Positions 23,915 to 36,161 of a stretch of 64,000 bases of DNA are shown piece after piece (the first letter of the stretch is position 1; each line of letters opens with the position of its first letter). The stretch spans positions 46,472,911-46,536,910 of the forward strand of contig CP136066.1 of NCBI GenBank assembly GCA_032622095.1, in the 5' to 3' direction. Position numbers and translations under genes: made by a program. This DNA comes from Siphonodentalium dalli (Eukaryota; Mollusca; Scaphopoda; Gadilida; Siphonodentaliidae). The notes beneath the pieces are model-generated. The model ran no database searches. It saw only the letters and a program-made list of their open reading frames with translations, and was not told the origin of the DNA.

Positions 23915-26900
23915 TATATATATATATATATATATATATATTACGTGATCCTACCCTTATTCCATTCAATAAACCAATTCAGTAAATTGTGATATTAAAC
24001 GTTCGTTTAATAACAGGAACTGTGCCAGGTGACCTTTGACTTTCGGTTTGTCGTCTGGTTAATTATGTACGCTACATCTCAAAAATACTATGGCTTCCAA
24101 TAGTTTTCCAACAAGCTATAATGAATGAAAAGTTTGAAAGTTATGTCATTAAATATACGCCATTAAACACGCCAAAGAGTCTTTATTTATCTGGGACTAT
24201 TTCTTTACGCGGGCAAACAATGCATAGTTACGTGAAACGTCATCACATGCCTTATAGAAGACGATGTTAGTTTAGTGTCCCATTTGTTGATTTAAGTATG
24301 TTTTGTCGAGTTTTTCGATCATTTAATAAATATAATCTTCAACTCACACTTTCCGTCACAAACGTGACTGAGTTCGTTATCTGGGGACAAGGGAATTGTT
24401 TATCATGAGTTCACTGGTAACCGTAAACAAACCGAAGAACCCAACTATTATTTCAATTAATTTAAGCTAACGAGTAATTGATTGTCTTATGGACTATAGA
24501 TACACGTTTATTGGGGCAATACTTGATAAAAGTCAATGTATAGACAAATTGAAACAATCAGCACTAACATGTGCCTTTTGGGTCAGTTTAGATAAGTAAT
24601 ATCAATTTATATAATTTTTCTTTGGAAAATTTAATTTGTATGCCCAATTTACCAGCCTCCAATTTCAAGTTGCCTATCTCTGATGTAAACATGTGTTCAG
24701 GTGAGATATCTTATTTTGTCAAAATTAGTTGTTATATAAAGGAGTTTTTGTCAATAAAGAAATTACCTTTGAAGTATATATTATTGTGTTGCCAAACAGT
24801 TTTCAAGGCATGCTACTAGTTCTTGTTCTATAATTTGAGTATATATTGTCATTAAATTTTCTCTCACTCGGCTCATCATATGAGTCGTCAAAATTTACAC
24901 TATCTCGGTTATTGTAGATATTCTCACATTCATCGTTACAAGGTACGTTAGTCTGCAGTGAAACAAAATTCACATGAATTTTTGCAGCCAAAGCTCAATA
25001 GTCACAGTAGATCGGGAGGAGGTATAACCCGTCTTGTTTGTATGACTCATGGCTGTCAGGACATGGTATACCACGCTGGTGAGTTAGTATGATGTGTCAA
25101 TCACTGATATAGTTCGCACGAAGATGTCTTAATATGATTTCCTAAGGAGTCTGTGGATACTAGTCGTAGAAGATGTGTCCCACTGTTCGGTTACACAACA
25201 TAAGAACGTGTGCGTTAATTTGTCGAATTGACTACATAATGGCTCACCATAATATACCCCACATGTAACTCTTGGTAGGATATATATTGTCATAGTCAAC
25301 ATTAATAGATTGCACAACTTGATGCAAAAGTCGCATCACATTTTACTGCTTTTGACTACTAAGTCAAAGGCTGTATGTTATAGGTCTTTGTGAATGTCGT
25401 AGCCTGTCAGCGCATGAATTAGAGGCAAGATTTCACAAACCTCTTTGACAATACTGTCTGCTATCTCGTTCACGGAAAAGACACATGACCTATTTTTTGT
25501 TTCAGTATGAAGAATTATCCTAGCTACTATTCATCGAGAAACGTAACATTCTAGTATTTCGACATGTACGTCAGGGGAAAAAAACAATAACTAGCTTCCG
25601 ACCGAGTCGTACTGCATTGGCTGCATGTGACAGCATACCTTTATCCGCTTCCTCGTGGTAACATACTAGCTCGAGATCAGGAACTAACTTTAAGCGAACG
25701 TCGCCATTCACAGACTGTATCACGTGACATTCGATCCCATGGCACACATATAATTCAGTGTTTTTGAAACAGCATGTAGATTCTGCACTCGACCTTTCGC
25801 GAAAAAATAGAAACCTGTCAAGGAGTCTTTGTTATCACCACCTGATAAATATTTGGCATTGTCTAGAACTGTGTCATGGACACATGGTGTACGTGTGAAG
25901 CCTTGCCTGAATACCAGGATTGTATTCTCGGGTTGCAGGATAAAGGTAGCTTAATGACTTATTTTGGAAAAAAAGGAAGTGCAATGTATCATACTATGCA
26001 GCAACCTCAACAATCTACTACTATCGATGATGACCTGCTTACATCCTGCCAATTTGTATGTGTTTTATGTGACAAGCGGACATGTATTCAAGTCGATGAA
26101 TTACGATAAATGTAAATAATGTTATCCCCTGGACGCAGAGCGGGAATAGTCAGCACCCAGATACACATGCATAATACTGAATCTATAACAAATGATGAAC
26201 CAAGATTCAGGCGTAATCATGATCGGCTAGTCCACTCTCTTTGTCCATTTCATGCATGCCGGGTTCATAGCTCAACACCATGCTACTATAATAATCTTCG
26301 TATTGTTAACAAATACAAATGTTGACCCACAAGCTGGGCAGAAACATAACAGCTAAATAGAGTAAAAAAAATGCTAAAAGTCCTAAGGTACTGAACCTTT
26401 TATCATGCAGTGTATAGGAGCGCCCCGGTGGCCCGGTCCGTCCCCCAGCGCCAATGTATAATCAAGCCATGTGAGTTATGCTTGTCTCCCTCAAGGTTGC
26501 AAATAGGTCTGGCTAAAATGACCCCGCACCAGAAATACCGGTATAGAAAGCATAGTTACCGTGTATGAGATATATGGGTGCATTGGATTATATGGGATTG
26601 GTTTTCCATGACGGCCATCGGTGGTCGTTGCGCGAGGGACCCGGAAGTCCTACACATAAACAACGCATTGATGGTTCTTCACCCCTATCCAAATACAGTT
26701 ATGAAACGACAGCGATCTGCAATTGGCTACAATAATTCATGCGAGTTATTGTTATTTGGCCGCCGACATGTCAGGATGTACTGGTGTATGAAATGTGAGG
26801 ATATCTGCATGGAATAACCGAAGTAGTGCCAATTTTGACTCAACTGGCCACCCCGAGGATGAGCAGAATTATTGTGCATTTCCGTCAATCAATTGTCATC

Positions 26901-27078
26901 ACAATAAATTAGTTGAGACAACATATTATATTTCTTTAGTTTGCCGAGGAGCACGCGTGAATGCATTTCTCAGTGAACAATTCCCTTACCACCATATGAC
27001 GAACCCAGTTTAATTTATGTCGGTTAGTTTGAAAATCTTCGATGTTGGTGGCCGTTTTGGACGCCATCTTAAAATAAT
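23915..27078. other. non-coding stretch, no gene recognised
   Basis: It begins with a (TA)n run (23915-23941). Frames of 60-79 codons occur (for example 25876-26109 and 26578-26817) but none resembles a known family, and none has convincing splice sites. No bordered repeat was seen. Confidence 0.45.
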
Positions 27079-27150
27079 TATATATATATATAGATAGATA
27101 GATAGATAGATATATATATATAGATATATATATATATATTTATATATATA
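27079..27150. repeat. (TA)n/(TAGA)n compound microsatellite
   Basis: Alternating TA and TAGA (GATA) runs over about 70 bp. Confidence 0.95.
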
Positions 27151-28638
27151 ACGGCTTTGTACTCAAATGCAAATAAAAATTGAAAAAATATGAAATAGTT
27201 GACAAAAAAGTGATCATGTGAGGTTTTATGAATTTACAAATTCTGGACCAGTATCCTCGTGTGATTTTTCCATACCCTATCAAAATTTAATCACAATGTT
27301 GTAAAATTTTGAGAAATTTGTAAAAATTACCATTTTTCAACATTTTCCCCCAAATGTCCATCTTAGAACACGTTCGGACAAGGTTGTTTATAATTCCCCT
27401 TCATCATTATCGATACTGTTTCATTTCATGCCCCCAAAAATCTTCTTTGCATGCGGCATTCTAAGTGTAAACTCTACAATTCATTTTTCTGAGAAAATTA
27501 TATTTCAGGGGGCGGAGATAAGTTTATGCCCACAGCGCATTTTCATAGAATTATAATTGGCATTCCATCATTCATATTGTTTTGCTATGTCTTTGGAGCA
27601 ATTTTTTAGATATGTTGCGCGTCAATAACCCATGTGCTTTACATTTTTTTCGAACTAGCTTATACATCGATCCAGTGTTGTATCTCATGTTGTTTTATGG
27701 TGATCTATAATTAGTATAAATGATGTCTTGTTCACTATATAACCAGTAATTTTTTTTACGCTGATACTTGTTCTCGATGGAATTTTTATTTTATTTTAGG
27801 AGTAGGAGTTGTCTTCCCTGAAAAGTCTATTATGGGACACATTCTGAAGCGGGCGGCAAGCAAAATCGGATGCGTCATATAATGGCCTTTAATTTGATAT
27901 ATAAAAACCTTTGTTGGAGGGGGGCGCAGCCAACTTCTAAACTAGAGGCTTTCTGAGAATTATTGCCCCACGGACTAGGACAGCTGGGCGGCGTGAGGAC
28001 CTTCAAAGGCCTCGCCTGTTGCTCAGAACAACATGTATATTGTGATACGGTGGAATAATTGTGTCATTCGTCATCGAATTAGCAGTAAATCAGATGCATA
28101 TGTGCATAGTGTCGCATACTGGAGTTGTGCGTCTGTGAATAACATGCATATTAATATGATACGGTGTGTAAGAAAGCTTTAATTGTCAAGGTTCGTGGAA
28201 TATTATTGACACAGCCCTCGGTCATTGATACATATTTATGTATGCGCTGCTTTCCCAGTTTGCGCATAAAGATAAACACGTGTCATGTCACAGACAGTAA
28301 CATTCTGTGGCTATTAATATCCTGCGGAATTTTTTCGTGGAACTCGCCTATCAGGTCGAAATATTGTTGTATCTAGTGTTTTACTATGACGCACTATTAT
28401 TGAAGTGCATGCAGATAATATTTAAATGGTATTAAGACCCAATCATTGTATGTGATTTTACAGGAGATAGCAATACGTGTTTGTCATGTGGCGTCATGCA
28501 GCGGTAAGTCCTTAATTTCGTTAATATCCAACTTTTGTGGACGTCGACAACGGTAATTTTGTTTAATATCCTGTTTCGTGAACAAATACACATGTACTTG
28601 TGATTATTTTCGATACATGATTCATTACTGAATTATAA
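27151..28638. other. non-coding stretch, no gene recognised
   Basis: AT-rich with no protein-like frame and no bordered repeat. Confidence 0.5.
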
Positions 28639-29039
28639 TTAAAGGCACGGGGGGTGTTCGTTGCAGAAATATTTATATTTGTTCAAATCGCCATCAACAG
28701 AAGGAACACCAAAATATATACAGTCAGCTCATATGCCAAACATAATCAGCGCGTAAATAGTATATTGTCGTCAAGACGTACGATGGTGTACGTAAACAAG
28801 AGACTGCTCTTGTTACAGAAGTTGTGCTTCTGTTTACATAACACAGCGCAATTCTATTGGTTAATCACACAAAAATGACAGTAACACAGTAACACAGTAA
28901 CAATTAACGCTCTTTATGTTTACCATTTCTGGATCTAAACAAAAGCCAAGAAACGTAACGTTTTTTGCTCTTGTTTACATAGCAAATGGGAAAAAATTGA
29001 CAATAACATACTGTTTATGCCATAATTCTGATTGGCATA

Positions 29040-30118
29040 ATAATAATAATAGAGAACATTTATATAGCGCTTTTCCCAAAAGGCCCAAAGCGCTCGGCCA
29101 CAACACAAGTTCACGCACAAATATGCAATATGCAAGTGGGTCACGTAATAAACATATTCAGAACTAAGAGGCATCACTCTCAGGGACGACGTTTCCATAT
29201 TATAATTTGAAAAGTTCCGATTTAAGTAATGTTTTAAAAGTGTCCATGGTATCGGCTTTCTTTGTGTCGACCTGTAGCCCATTCCAGACGGACGGAGCAT
29301 GATATTCAAATGATCGTCTTCCGTAGTTTTCCGAGTCACGTCTAGGAACAGCCATCAGATTTAGATAATCTGATCGCAATTCGCGCGGCGGAGAGTACAT
29401 ATTGAGAATAGAGTCAATATAAATGGGCAAAGGCTTTGTGATGTCATTTGATAATTTCTTATAACAAAAAGTGGCACATTTATAATCAATTCGAGCTTCA
29501 ATTGGAAGATAGTGTAGTTTCGCGAGAAGAGGTGTGACGTGGTCAAATTTAAGTTTTCGTAGAGAAATGCGAGCCGAAATGTTAATTATTCTCTGCAGCT
29601 TTGCCAATTGATCTTGTGGCAGACCAGCTAATAGAGCATTGCAATAATCCAGTCGTGAAAATACAAATGAAGAGATCAAAGTCTTCGTGGATTCTACCGA
29701 CAGATGTGATCGCATATGAGAAATACGCCGAAGTTCCAGAAATAAGGACTTGCACAGTGTGTTTATATGGGACTTCATGGACAGTCCTTTGTCTAAAATC
29801 ACTCCTGAATTTTTGGCGTTATCTGAGAATTCGATGTCGGCGCTGCCAATGCGTAGGGAGGTAACCTTGATAGCTTTTAAACGCTGATCCGTACCACAAA
29901 ACATTAGTTCAGTTTTGTTCTCGTTGATGTGAAGTTTGTTCACCTCCATCCACTGTTTGACTTGCATCACCCCTGACTGCAAATGTGCGAGTTTTAAGTC
30001 TATATCGCACTGCTTAAAAGAAATGAACATCTGGGTATCATCAGCAGACATGTGGTAGCTGATACCGTTACCAGCTATTATGCTTCCGAGAGGTTGTGTG
30101 TATGCCGAATATAGGACT
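29040..30118 (-). mobile_element. 5'-truncated L2/CR1-like LINE
   Basis: On the minus strand the element ends in a (TTA)n run (29040-29052) preceded by a 3' tail whose plus-strand form is TATATAGCGCTTTTCC followed by CAAAGCGCT; this tail type is familiar from L2/CR1-like elements. The 5' end stops within the reverse transcriptase at about 30118, typical of incomplete reverse transcription. It sits inside a TTAA-flanked element, which it therefore postdates. A clean target duplication could not be defined. Confidence 0.8.
29200..30118 (-). pseudogene. LINE reverse transcriptase, C-terminal part
   Basis: The frame, read from about 30118 down to 29203, begins inside the reverse transcriptase just before the catalytic box. 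It reads YTQPLGSII, then ISYHMSADDTQMF. The box is SADD where this family normally has Y/FADD; both aspartates are kept. Downstream are KTELMFCG, the NLGVILD-type segment as NSGVILDKGLSMKSHI, SRLDYCNALLAGLP, and the tail region with LHYLPIEARIDYK, RSFEYHAPSVWNGL and TFKTLLKSELF. The order and wording match L2/CR1/Rex-like LINEs. There are no internal stops for about 283 codons, so the insertion is fairly young. Missing are the endonuclease and the first half of the polymerase, so it cannot be autonomous. Confidence 0.9.
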
Positions 30119-30175
30119 GTCTACATCTTACTATTCCTTCTGTTCATTTTTCCGAATTTACACAAAAACCTTTAA

Positions 30176-31327
30176 AAATTGAAAAAAGCCCCAAAATAGC
30201 ATTTTCGGAAAAGAGGCTAAACTAAGAGTTCATAGGGCCATAATTTAATTTTCTTCGCCAATGTATTTGGAAATTCCTTCACAAGTTGTTCAATCTAATA
30301 TTCTCAAAATGTTATGAGAAAAGGAGAGCAAATGGATATTAATTTATTGAGTTACATGACCTCAAACATGGCATTTCATCACCCAAGTTCTCTGTCAGGG
30401 CAAATTTGGCTAAGTCCATACAATGGAACACACATTTTGTTTGAGAATATTTTATTCTTCTTAATCATAGATGCACATTTTACTCATATTGTGTGTTTTA
30501 TCTAGTGAGGAGATTACTAACACAGTGAAAATGTCATTAATTTTGCTCTAGTTTTTTAAATAATTAACCATAAAATACGGCATTTGGCTCATTCTGCGAA
30601 ATTAAGGCTCCGAAATCAGGTAAACTCGCATTTTTGAAGGCACACCACTCGAAAAATACTTAACGAATCTTGGAAAAATAAGGTCGACAAATTAGGTATG
30701 ATATTTGTAGGACGTGCAAATTTGAAATTTTGATATACATTGATGAAAATCCATAAATTGATGATTTTACCAAATTTTCCCAATGTGTTTAACGAAATTC
30801 ACCAATTTCCCTTTTTCTGGTTTTTGATGATTTTTAGTATGTTGTTTATGAGGGTCTATTTACATATTCCAGCAAAAAACAATTATGTTGCGATTAGTTC
30901 TGAGTAAAACCATAAATGCACTGGACTTTACCTGTGTAATGAGAATATGAATGCGATATTAACCACACAACTCTAAGCGTTTGTTTATACACATGTACAG
31001 CACATAGAGAGTGTACGATAAGCAAAACACTCAACACTGTGGGAATTTTTGTGGGAGAGCGATTCACTGTTACCCATTCATCACAAAAACCTTATGGCGA
31101 GCTTTTGTGAGTGCTATACAGGTATGTTGCAAACAACATGGTGTTAGTTTTAATTAACCAGAGTTCAGTAGTGTGGTTTTCCCATTGTTGGGCATTTTGC
31201 TTACAGTACACTATTTACGTACTGTTCTACAGGTTCTGTAACATAATTTGACTTTGCTTACATAACACAGTGTACAAACTTGACAATTTCATACTATTTA
31301 CGCTCTATGTATGATGGATATAACGAA
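30176..31327. other. non-coding stretch, no gene recognised
   Basis: AT-rich; the longest frame is about 63 codons. Nothing was recognised. Confidence 0.5.
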
Positions 31328-31820
31328 AGGTCTGAGTGAACCACCAATTGATCTATAAAGCCCGATTGGGTTAACAACCTATAGTATACAGAATAGTCTT
31401 CATGGCACAGTGCTCACAGTTGTAAGGGAGGGAACTCTAAATTTCTTGATTATTGAAATTATGTCTGTTTGAATATTTGTATATTTTTATTTTTAATATT
31501 CTCAGTTTGCGATTTATTGTAAAGATATTTGAGATTTATTGAAAAGGTTTGCGAGTTTCCGCAAAGATGTTTGTGATTTATTGCAAAGTTGTTTTGTGAT
31601 TTAACGCAAATGTTTGCTCTCCTTATCCCACATGCATGCTGGCTGTGAAAGACTGATCGGTCTATTTTGTCCCAAACGTGCAATTATAGATCGATTGGTG
31701 GTTCACCTAGACCTGTTGAAGATCTCTGATTTATATTTATTGCAAAGGTTTGCGATTTATCGCAAGGTAGTTTTTTATTTATCGGGCTATTATAGATCGA
31801 TTGGTGTTTCACCCGTACCT
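31328..31820. mobile_element. TIR element containing a TTTGC/GCAAA word array
   Basis: The left end AGGTCTGAGTGAACCACCAA and the right end, whose complement reads AGGTACGGGTGAAACACCAA, form TIRs of about 40 bp with mismatches; both continue GATCTATA then AGCCCGAT. A third internal copy of the end lies at 31681-31723 (ATAGATCGATTGGTGGTTCACC). Between them, GATTTATTGCAAAG-like words alternate with TTGCGATTTATCGCAA palindromes. It is non-coding. It shows directly that one of the word arrays is the interior of a TIR element. Confidence 0.65.
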
Positions 31821-32059
31821 GTTTAAGATGTTTGATTTACAATGTTTTACTTTAATATTATTGCACACAAATTAAGAAATTTGGCCGATTATTTTAGACG
31901 TTCAGACAAATTTCACTCCACATCAGGGAACAGTTCAGGGAAATCCTGAAATCGAGGTATTAAACCTTGAATTAAGTACAAAAAGACGATCAAGGTTCTA
32001 TACTAATACAAGCAATATAATTCGGTTTATTTCATTTTGCACTATGCAAGGGAGTCCAT

Positions 32060-32575
32060 GTAACTTATAATATGAAGAACCTCGATCGTTCTTGGTATCT
32101 GGACAGGTTCTCCACATAATACCTATTGGTTCTCTGAAGTACCAAATTGCTAGGTACTATGCATAGTACCTAAATATTTGGTACTGCATATTATCAAATT
32201 AGGTACTTCAGAGTACCTGTCTTGATATTTGGTACTTCAGATACCATAATGGGCGTGTCAAGAAAGCATGTGTGCGTGTATTTCCTGGCACTTCATAACG
32301 TGTGCGTCATGACATCAGTGACATACAGACATTATACGCATAATGCCTGGATAGGCACTCCACAGAACCTAAATATAGGTACTCCAAATAACCTAAATAA
32401 AGGTACATCATATAACCTAGATATAGGTGCTCCATGCAGAGAACCTATATATAGGTACTCTAGAATACCTAAATATTTGGCAGATACCATAGAGTACCAA
32501 CAATTAGGGAACCCCCTGGGACAAAGCTCAGTACCTACGTATGAACTCCAGAGTACCTATTGTTTAAAAGTGTAA
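32060..32575. repeat. array of self-complementary GGTACT/AGTACC words
   Basis: Words such as AGGTACTCC, GAGTACCTA, ACCTAAATA and TTTGGTACT recur in both orientations over about 500 bp without a fixed period; around 32350-32470 a unit of roughly 24 bp (AATAACCTAAATATAGGTACTCC-like) is near-tandem. A 117-codon plus frame (32222-32575) is a by-product of this repetition. Confidence 0.7.
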
Positions 32576-33318
32576 GATACCGATTTATAAACTCGATTTA
32601 ACCCTTATTTTGGGACTTTATGTCCAGTAACTGTGGTATAAGATTTGGATAAAATTGGTCATAAAAGCTAATTTTTGGTCAGAAACTGCCGCAAATGAGT
32701 TTGGGTTGGTCGTCTTCGGGTGGGTAGTCCAGTCTTCCTGTTGTTAGTCTGATTTAACATGTTTACTTTAAAATTGGGAAAGTAGAAAAATCTTGATTGA
32801 AACAAAAAAACGGTGGTGCTAATCAATAAATTAGCTGATCGATCACTCGAAAATCTTGGAGCAAATTTAGATCATATATAAGTAAACGTACCAGAATACG
32901 GAATTCATAACTAGAAGCAGCTGGAAGTAGAATAAAATCCATCGAAAATGTCGTCTGCAACAGAAACGCATGCGTCTAATCACATGCCCACCGTAAATGG
33001 ACATAATCCATCCAGCGCAAGCAACATCAGAAACTATTGTAAATGCTGTGCGGTGACTATACACATGGTTATCACACCAGAAACTGCTGTAATATTATCA
33101 GGATTTTTTGTGAGTGCTTCTACAGGGATAACACCCAGAAATAAAAGTAATTGATCTGCCAATGACAGAGAGTTGATAGCAATAAAAGTATTTACATGGA
33201 ATTTGTCGATCAAGCCATACAGAACCAAAGCCTATCGGCCTCTAAGAAGGAGCTATAAAGTTAAATGTGGGCCGTTCTGTCAATGTAGGATATGCCACAC
33301 ATGTGGCAAAATTCGTCA
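32576..33318. other. non-coding stretch, no gene recognised
   Basis: No protein-like frame and no bordered repeat. Confidence 0.5.
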
Positions 33319-33885
33319 TCACCAAATAATTCTGAGCACAAACGTTTTGCCGCTACGTAAAAGTTGCTTTTTTCTATAAGAAAATTTCAATATATATGAT
33401 ATTTGGAAGCAAGAATTGGCTGACTTGAAACCCCAAAATGATATATCTTCATCCGTTCTGGAAGACCGAGGAAGTTCCCAAATTAACTGCCTGACAAAAC
33501 TGTTCCACAAACATTTGTCAGGTAATGCCCCAGAAGAGAGATACGCATATATATATACATGTATGTGTTCAAGAAGGCCCCGTTTGTGTAGTAACCGGAA
33601 CAAATCCGAGAAGAAGGCGTTCCTGTTGACAGCTTGAGGGCATGTGACATATTGAAGTAGTCTGTACAGGAAGATCCTCTTTACGGACTTCCCCCGGGTA
33701 AGATGACATAATGAGCAAAACAAAGAAAGCTTTCTGTATTCGATGTCTCGCTCAATAGGAAAACATCCCACAAGACCAAGAACCATGTCGGTACGCGTAC
33801 GCATTGGCAAGCCTTGAATGTGCTTTAAACACAGACGGTGTGACCTTTCCAGACGGTCCATGGTGGAGGATGGCGGGCCATACAC
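33319..33885 (-). pseudogene. LINE tail fragment, post-reverse-transcriptase region
   Basis: The 188-codon frame lies downstream of the polymerase in an endonuclease-type LINE. It shows YGPPSSTMDRLERSHRLCLK, then HIQGLPMRTRTDM, then IEYRKLSLFCSLC and later DKCLWNSFVRQLI. The corresponding part of the LINE at 36.8-41.6 kb reads ALYGSELL, ERAHIFCLKLF, IDQRKLSLLATLC and KSHWKNIVKTEI, so the two are members of the same clade but different subfamilies. The fragment starts at a stop-bounded point near 33885 and loses similarity near 33400. It has no catalytic part. Confidence 0.75.
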
Positions 33886-34494
33886 AAATTGTCAACACAA
33901 CATTTCATACAAACAGCTAGAGATTGTTATAAAGTTATATGTTTGAAACCTCTAAAATCGTACTTAGTTATAAAAACCTTGTTTCAGTGTTCAGCCTAGT
34001 TAACGTCGTACCATGCGGTTTGTACAGTGTAAATTATTAAGACATAAAGCTGCCATTTCCCAACAAATTATCGAATGAGACGATAACTGTCATTGGGATC
34101 GGGTGGAATTTTATTCACTCGGATACGAAGTAAGCACTCAAACATTGAACATATTTATGAACATAATGATAAATATGGGAACGCGAATGAGAACTTGCAA
34201 CAAGTATAAAACAAAACAGAAAATAATACTCAGCCATTCGGCGAACGATGTTGATGTGACATAGGCTTAACTCTTATTATATCTTGGGATAATATATCTC
34301 ATGCACGTGTCTGTCTGATTATCAACGCGAAATAATTTAGTTGACATTCATACTTAGAAATATTCCTGCCACGTACATAAGTAACGTAATTATACGATGA
34401 GAACGCTGTATTTCTAATGCGCATGTGGCTTCACTGGGGCTGTGTCTGACTCTAATAATCTGCACACATGTTAATACTTTCTTTATTACATAAT
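33886..34494. other. non-coding stretch
   Basis: Nothing recognised. Confidence 0.5.
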
Positions 34495-34600
34495 AGGCAC
34501 TCCAGAGTACCTAGATAGTTACTGAACTTGTCCCGCGGGGAGTACCAAATTGTGGGTACTCTGGGGTACCAAAAATCCAAGTACTCTGGAGTACCAAAAT
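34495..34600. repeat. second GGTACTCTGGAGTACC word array
   Basis: Over about 105 bp the words GTACTCTGG and CCAGAGTACC alternate, with palindromes such as GTACTCTGGAGTAC. It uses the same word as 32060-32575, about 2 kb away, so the two may be parts of one element or two copies. Confidence 0.65.
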
Positions 34601-35469
34601 GTTGGAATTAGACATACGACTGTCATCTGCGAAGAAGGTTTTATGTGTTGAATTTGGTGAAAGGTTAACAGAGAACAGCCTACCTATGTGTGCCCAATGG
34701 CCGAATTGTCTGGGGCTATCATGATTAATCAATTTCATTGGCAACTCGCCGTATACTTCTTGTTGTGGAAATTTAGGGAATTTGTCCTCTGAGAAATAAA
34801 CATGCTTATTTCGACATTAAGATATACGAATACGTTTCCAATTCTTAACGCAAGGAATCACTCGCATGATGTACGTTTTTTGTAAACGTATAAGTTATTT
34901 TTGCACTGCCCCTTCCATATTCATTCTTATTTCAGTATTTTTTGAATGCATTCTAAGCATGGCGTTTTAAAATATGACGTGTTAGCTCAAGTTATTTTCT
35001 ATCATTTTTTAGAATGAGACATGTTTATTGTAAAACTTAAGTGTTTCATTTTAAAACAGTGTAATGATTTATTTAAAATTTCTGCACAAAATAAACGCCG
35101 AGGTCGTCAACGTTTTGTGCAAGTGTTTGGTACGACACACTTAAACTAAGTTAGAATAGGACTGTTGCAAACATTTAACCTATCGGCGCTCGTTCTATTC
35201 ATTATGTGGCTGGGCCAAGCAATTATTAATTAATTAATTAGGGCAGTTATATATCAAGCTCCAAGCTGTTGAGTTTCAATAAACATTCCATATTAACAGT
35301 GGCGGGTCCACATAATGAACAGTTCGAAGAATCTACTCAATTGTCAATTTCAGCTCAAAAATAAGAATATAATAACATAGTTGAGTCCGATCAATGTGAA
35401 CATTTAACAGCTTGGTTGTGTCGACCAAACATCGGATGTGAACGATCCAGCACATATGCGACTGCAGGG
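34601..35469. other. non-coding stretch
   Basis: AT-rich with no recognised gene; contains a short TTAATTAATTAATTA run near 35226. Confidence 0.5.
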
Positions 35470-35600
35470 TTCGCGCTACCACTTGCCAAATTTGCCAATG
35501 GCAAACATTATTCACATTTGGCAAAAAATAATTTCATTTGGTAAAAGTTTTGGCAAGTCACTTTTTAATTCCTCAAGCAATTTGAAAAATATTTGTCAAT
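35470..35600. repeat. TTTGCC/GGCAAA word array
   Basis: Starts GGTTCGCGCTACC and then alternates TTGCCAAATTTGCC, GGCAAA and TTTGGCAA words in both orientations. A related stretch in the reverse sense is at 45606-45690, which ends in TCAAGCGCGGACCC. Such sequences starting near a GTTCG word recur in animal genomes as ends of DNA elements; the family is not certain. Confidence 0.5.
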
Positions 35601-35737
35601 CAATACCATTCATTTCATGAAACTCTTAAACATAATTATATCAGTGGTGTTTTATAAGGTTTAGGGGATGATAACACATGTATTAACAAGCAGTTAATCT
35701 CATATCATAAGTACTGCTGGCTGGAGGGATTACTAAT

Positions 35738-36161
35738 GGTTACACTGGTGTAAATACTAAAGGCAGTAAAAAGTTTCACAGTTAAAACACTCTGGGCTGT
35801 GATTGGTTGCATGAATTCAAAGTAAACTGTTGACAAAAATTCAAGGAATCGTTCTCCCACAAACTTCATTTGCCAAGAGGCCCATTCATTAAAGGTGAAG
35901 TCTGTTGTGGCTTTTTAGAAATTTTAAGTGTGATTGAAAATATGACAATATTTTTTTAGTGCGGAACTGACCATAGTTATGAAAAACGAATTTGAAGTGG
36001 ATTCCCTGCTAGACGTTGTTGAATTTTATATTGGGAAAGTTTCCACAGATGTCAAGCTCACATAATCCGAAGGCAGTTTGAACAGTTTCCATTTGACCTC
36101 TGATGCAGATCAACAAACATTAACATTGAAGCCTATGGGAAATGTTTACACCAGTGTAACC
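35738..36161. mobile_element. TIR element family 3, copy 1 (424 bp)
   Basis: Ends GGTTACACTGGTGTAAAT and the complement TTTACACCAGTGTAACC. A copy at 44953-45405 in the same orientation is nearly identical over most of its length, which suggests recent activity. It encodes nothing. Confidence 0.75.

Larger units (their letters stand above)
28639..30175 (+). mobile_element. TTAA-flanked element, copy 2, interrupted by a LINE
   Basis: The left part (28639 to about 29038) aligns to 44255-44640 in the same orientation, from TTAAAGGCACG through ACAATAACATACT. The LINE follows directly. After it, 30097-30175 resumes similarity to 44660-44757 (TCTACATYTT, TTCTTTCTG-like words) and stops at CCTTTAA. 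The right TIR is badly eroded. Confidence 0.6.

Noticed and set aside
25876-26325. Two adjacent Cys/His-containing frames
   Set aside because: CVLCDK and CPFHACRVH suggested zinc fingers, but spacing does not fit a known finger and there is no supporting context.
32222-32575. 117-codon frame with repeated IGTPxNLN motif
   Set aside because: The repetition follows the GGTACT word array on the DNA level; no start context or homology supports a protein.
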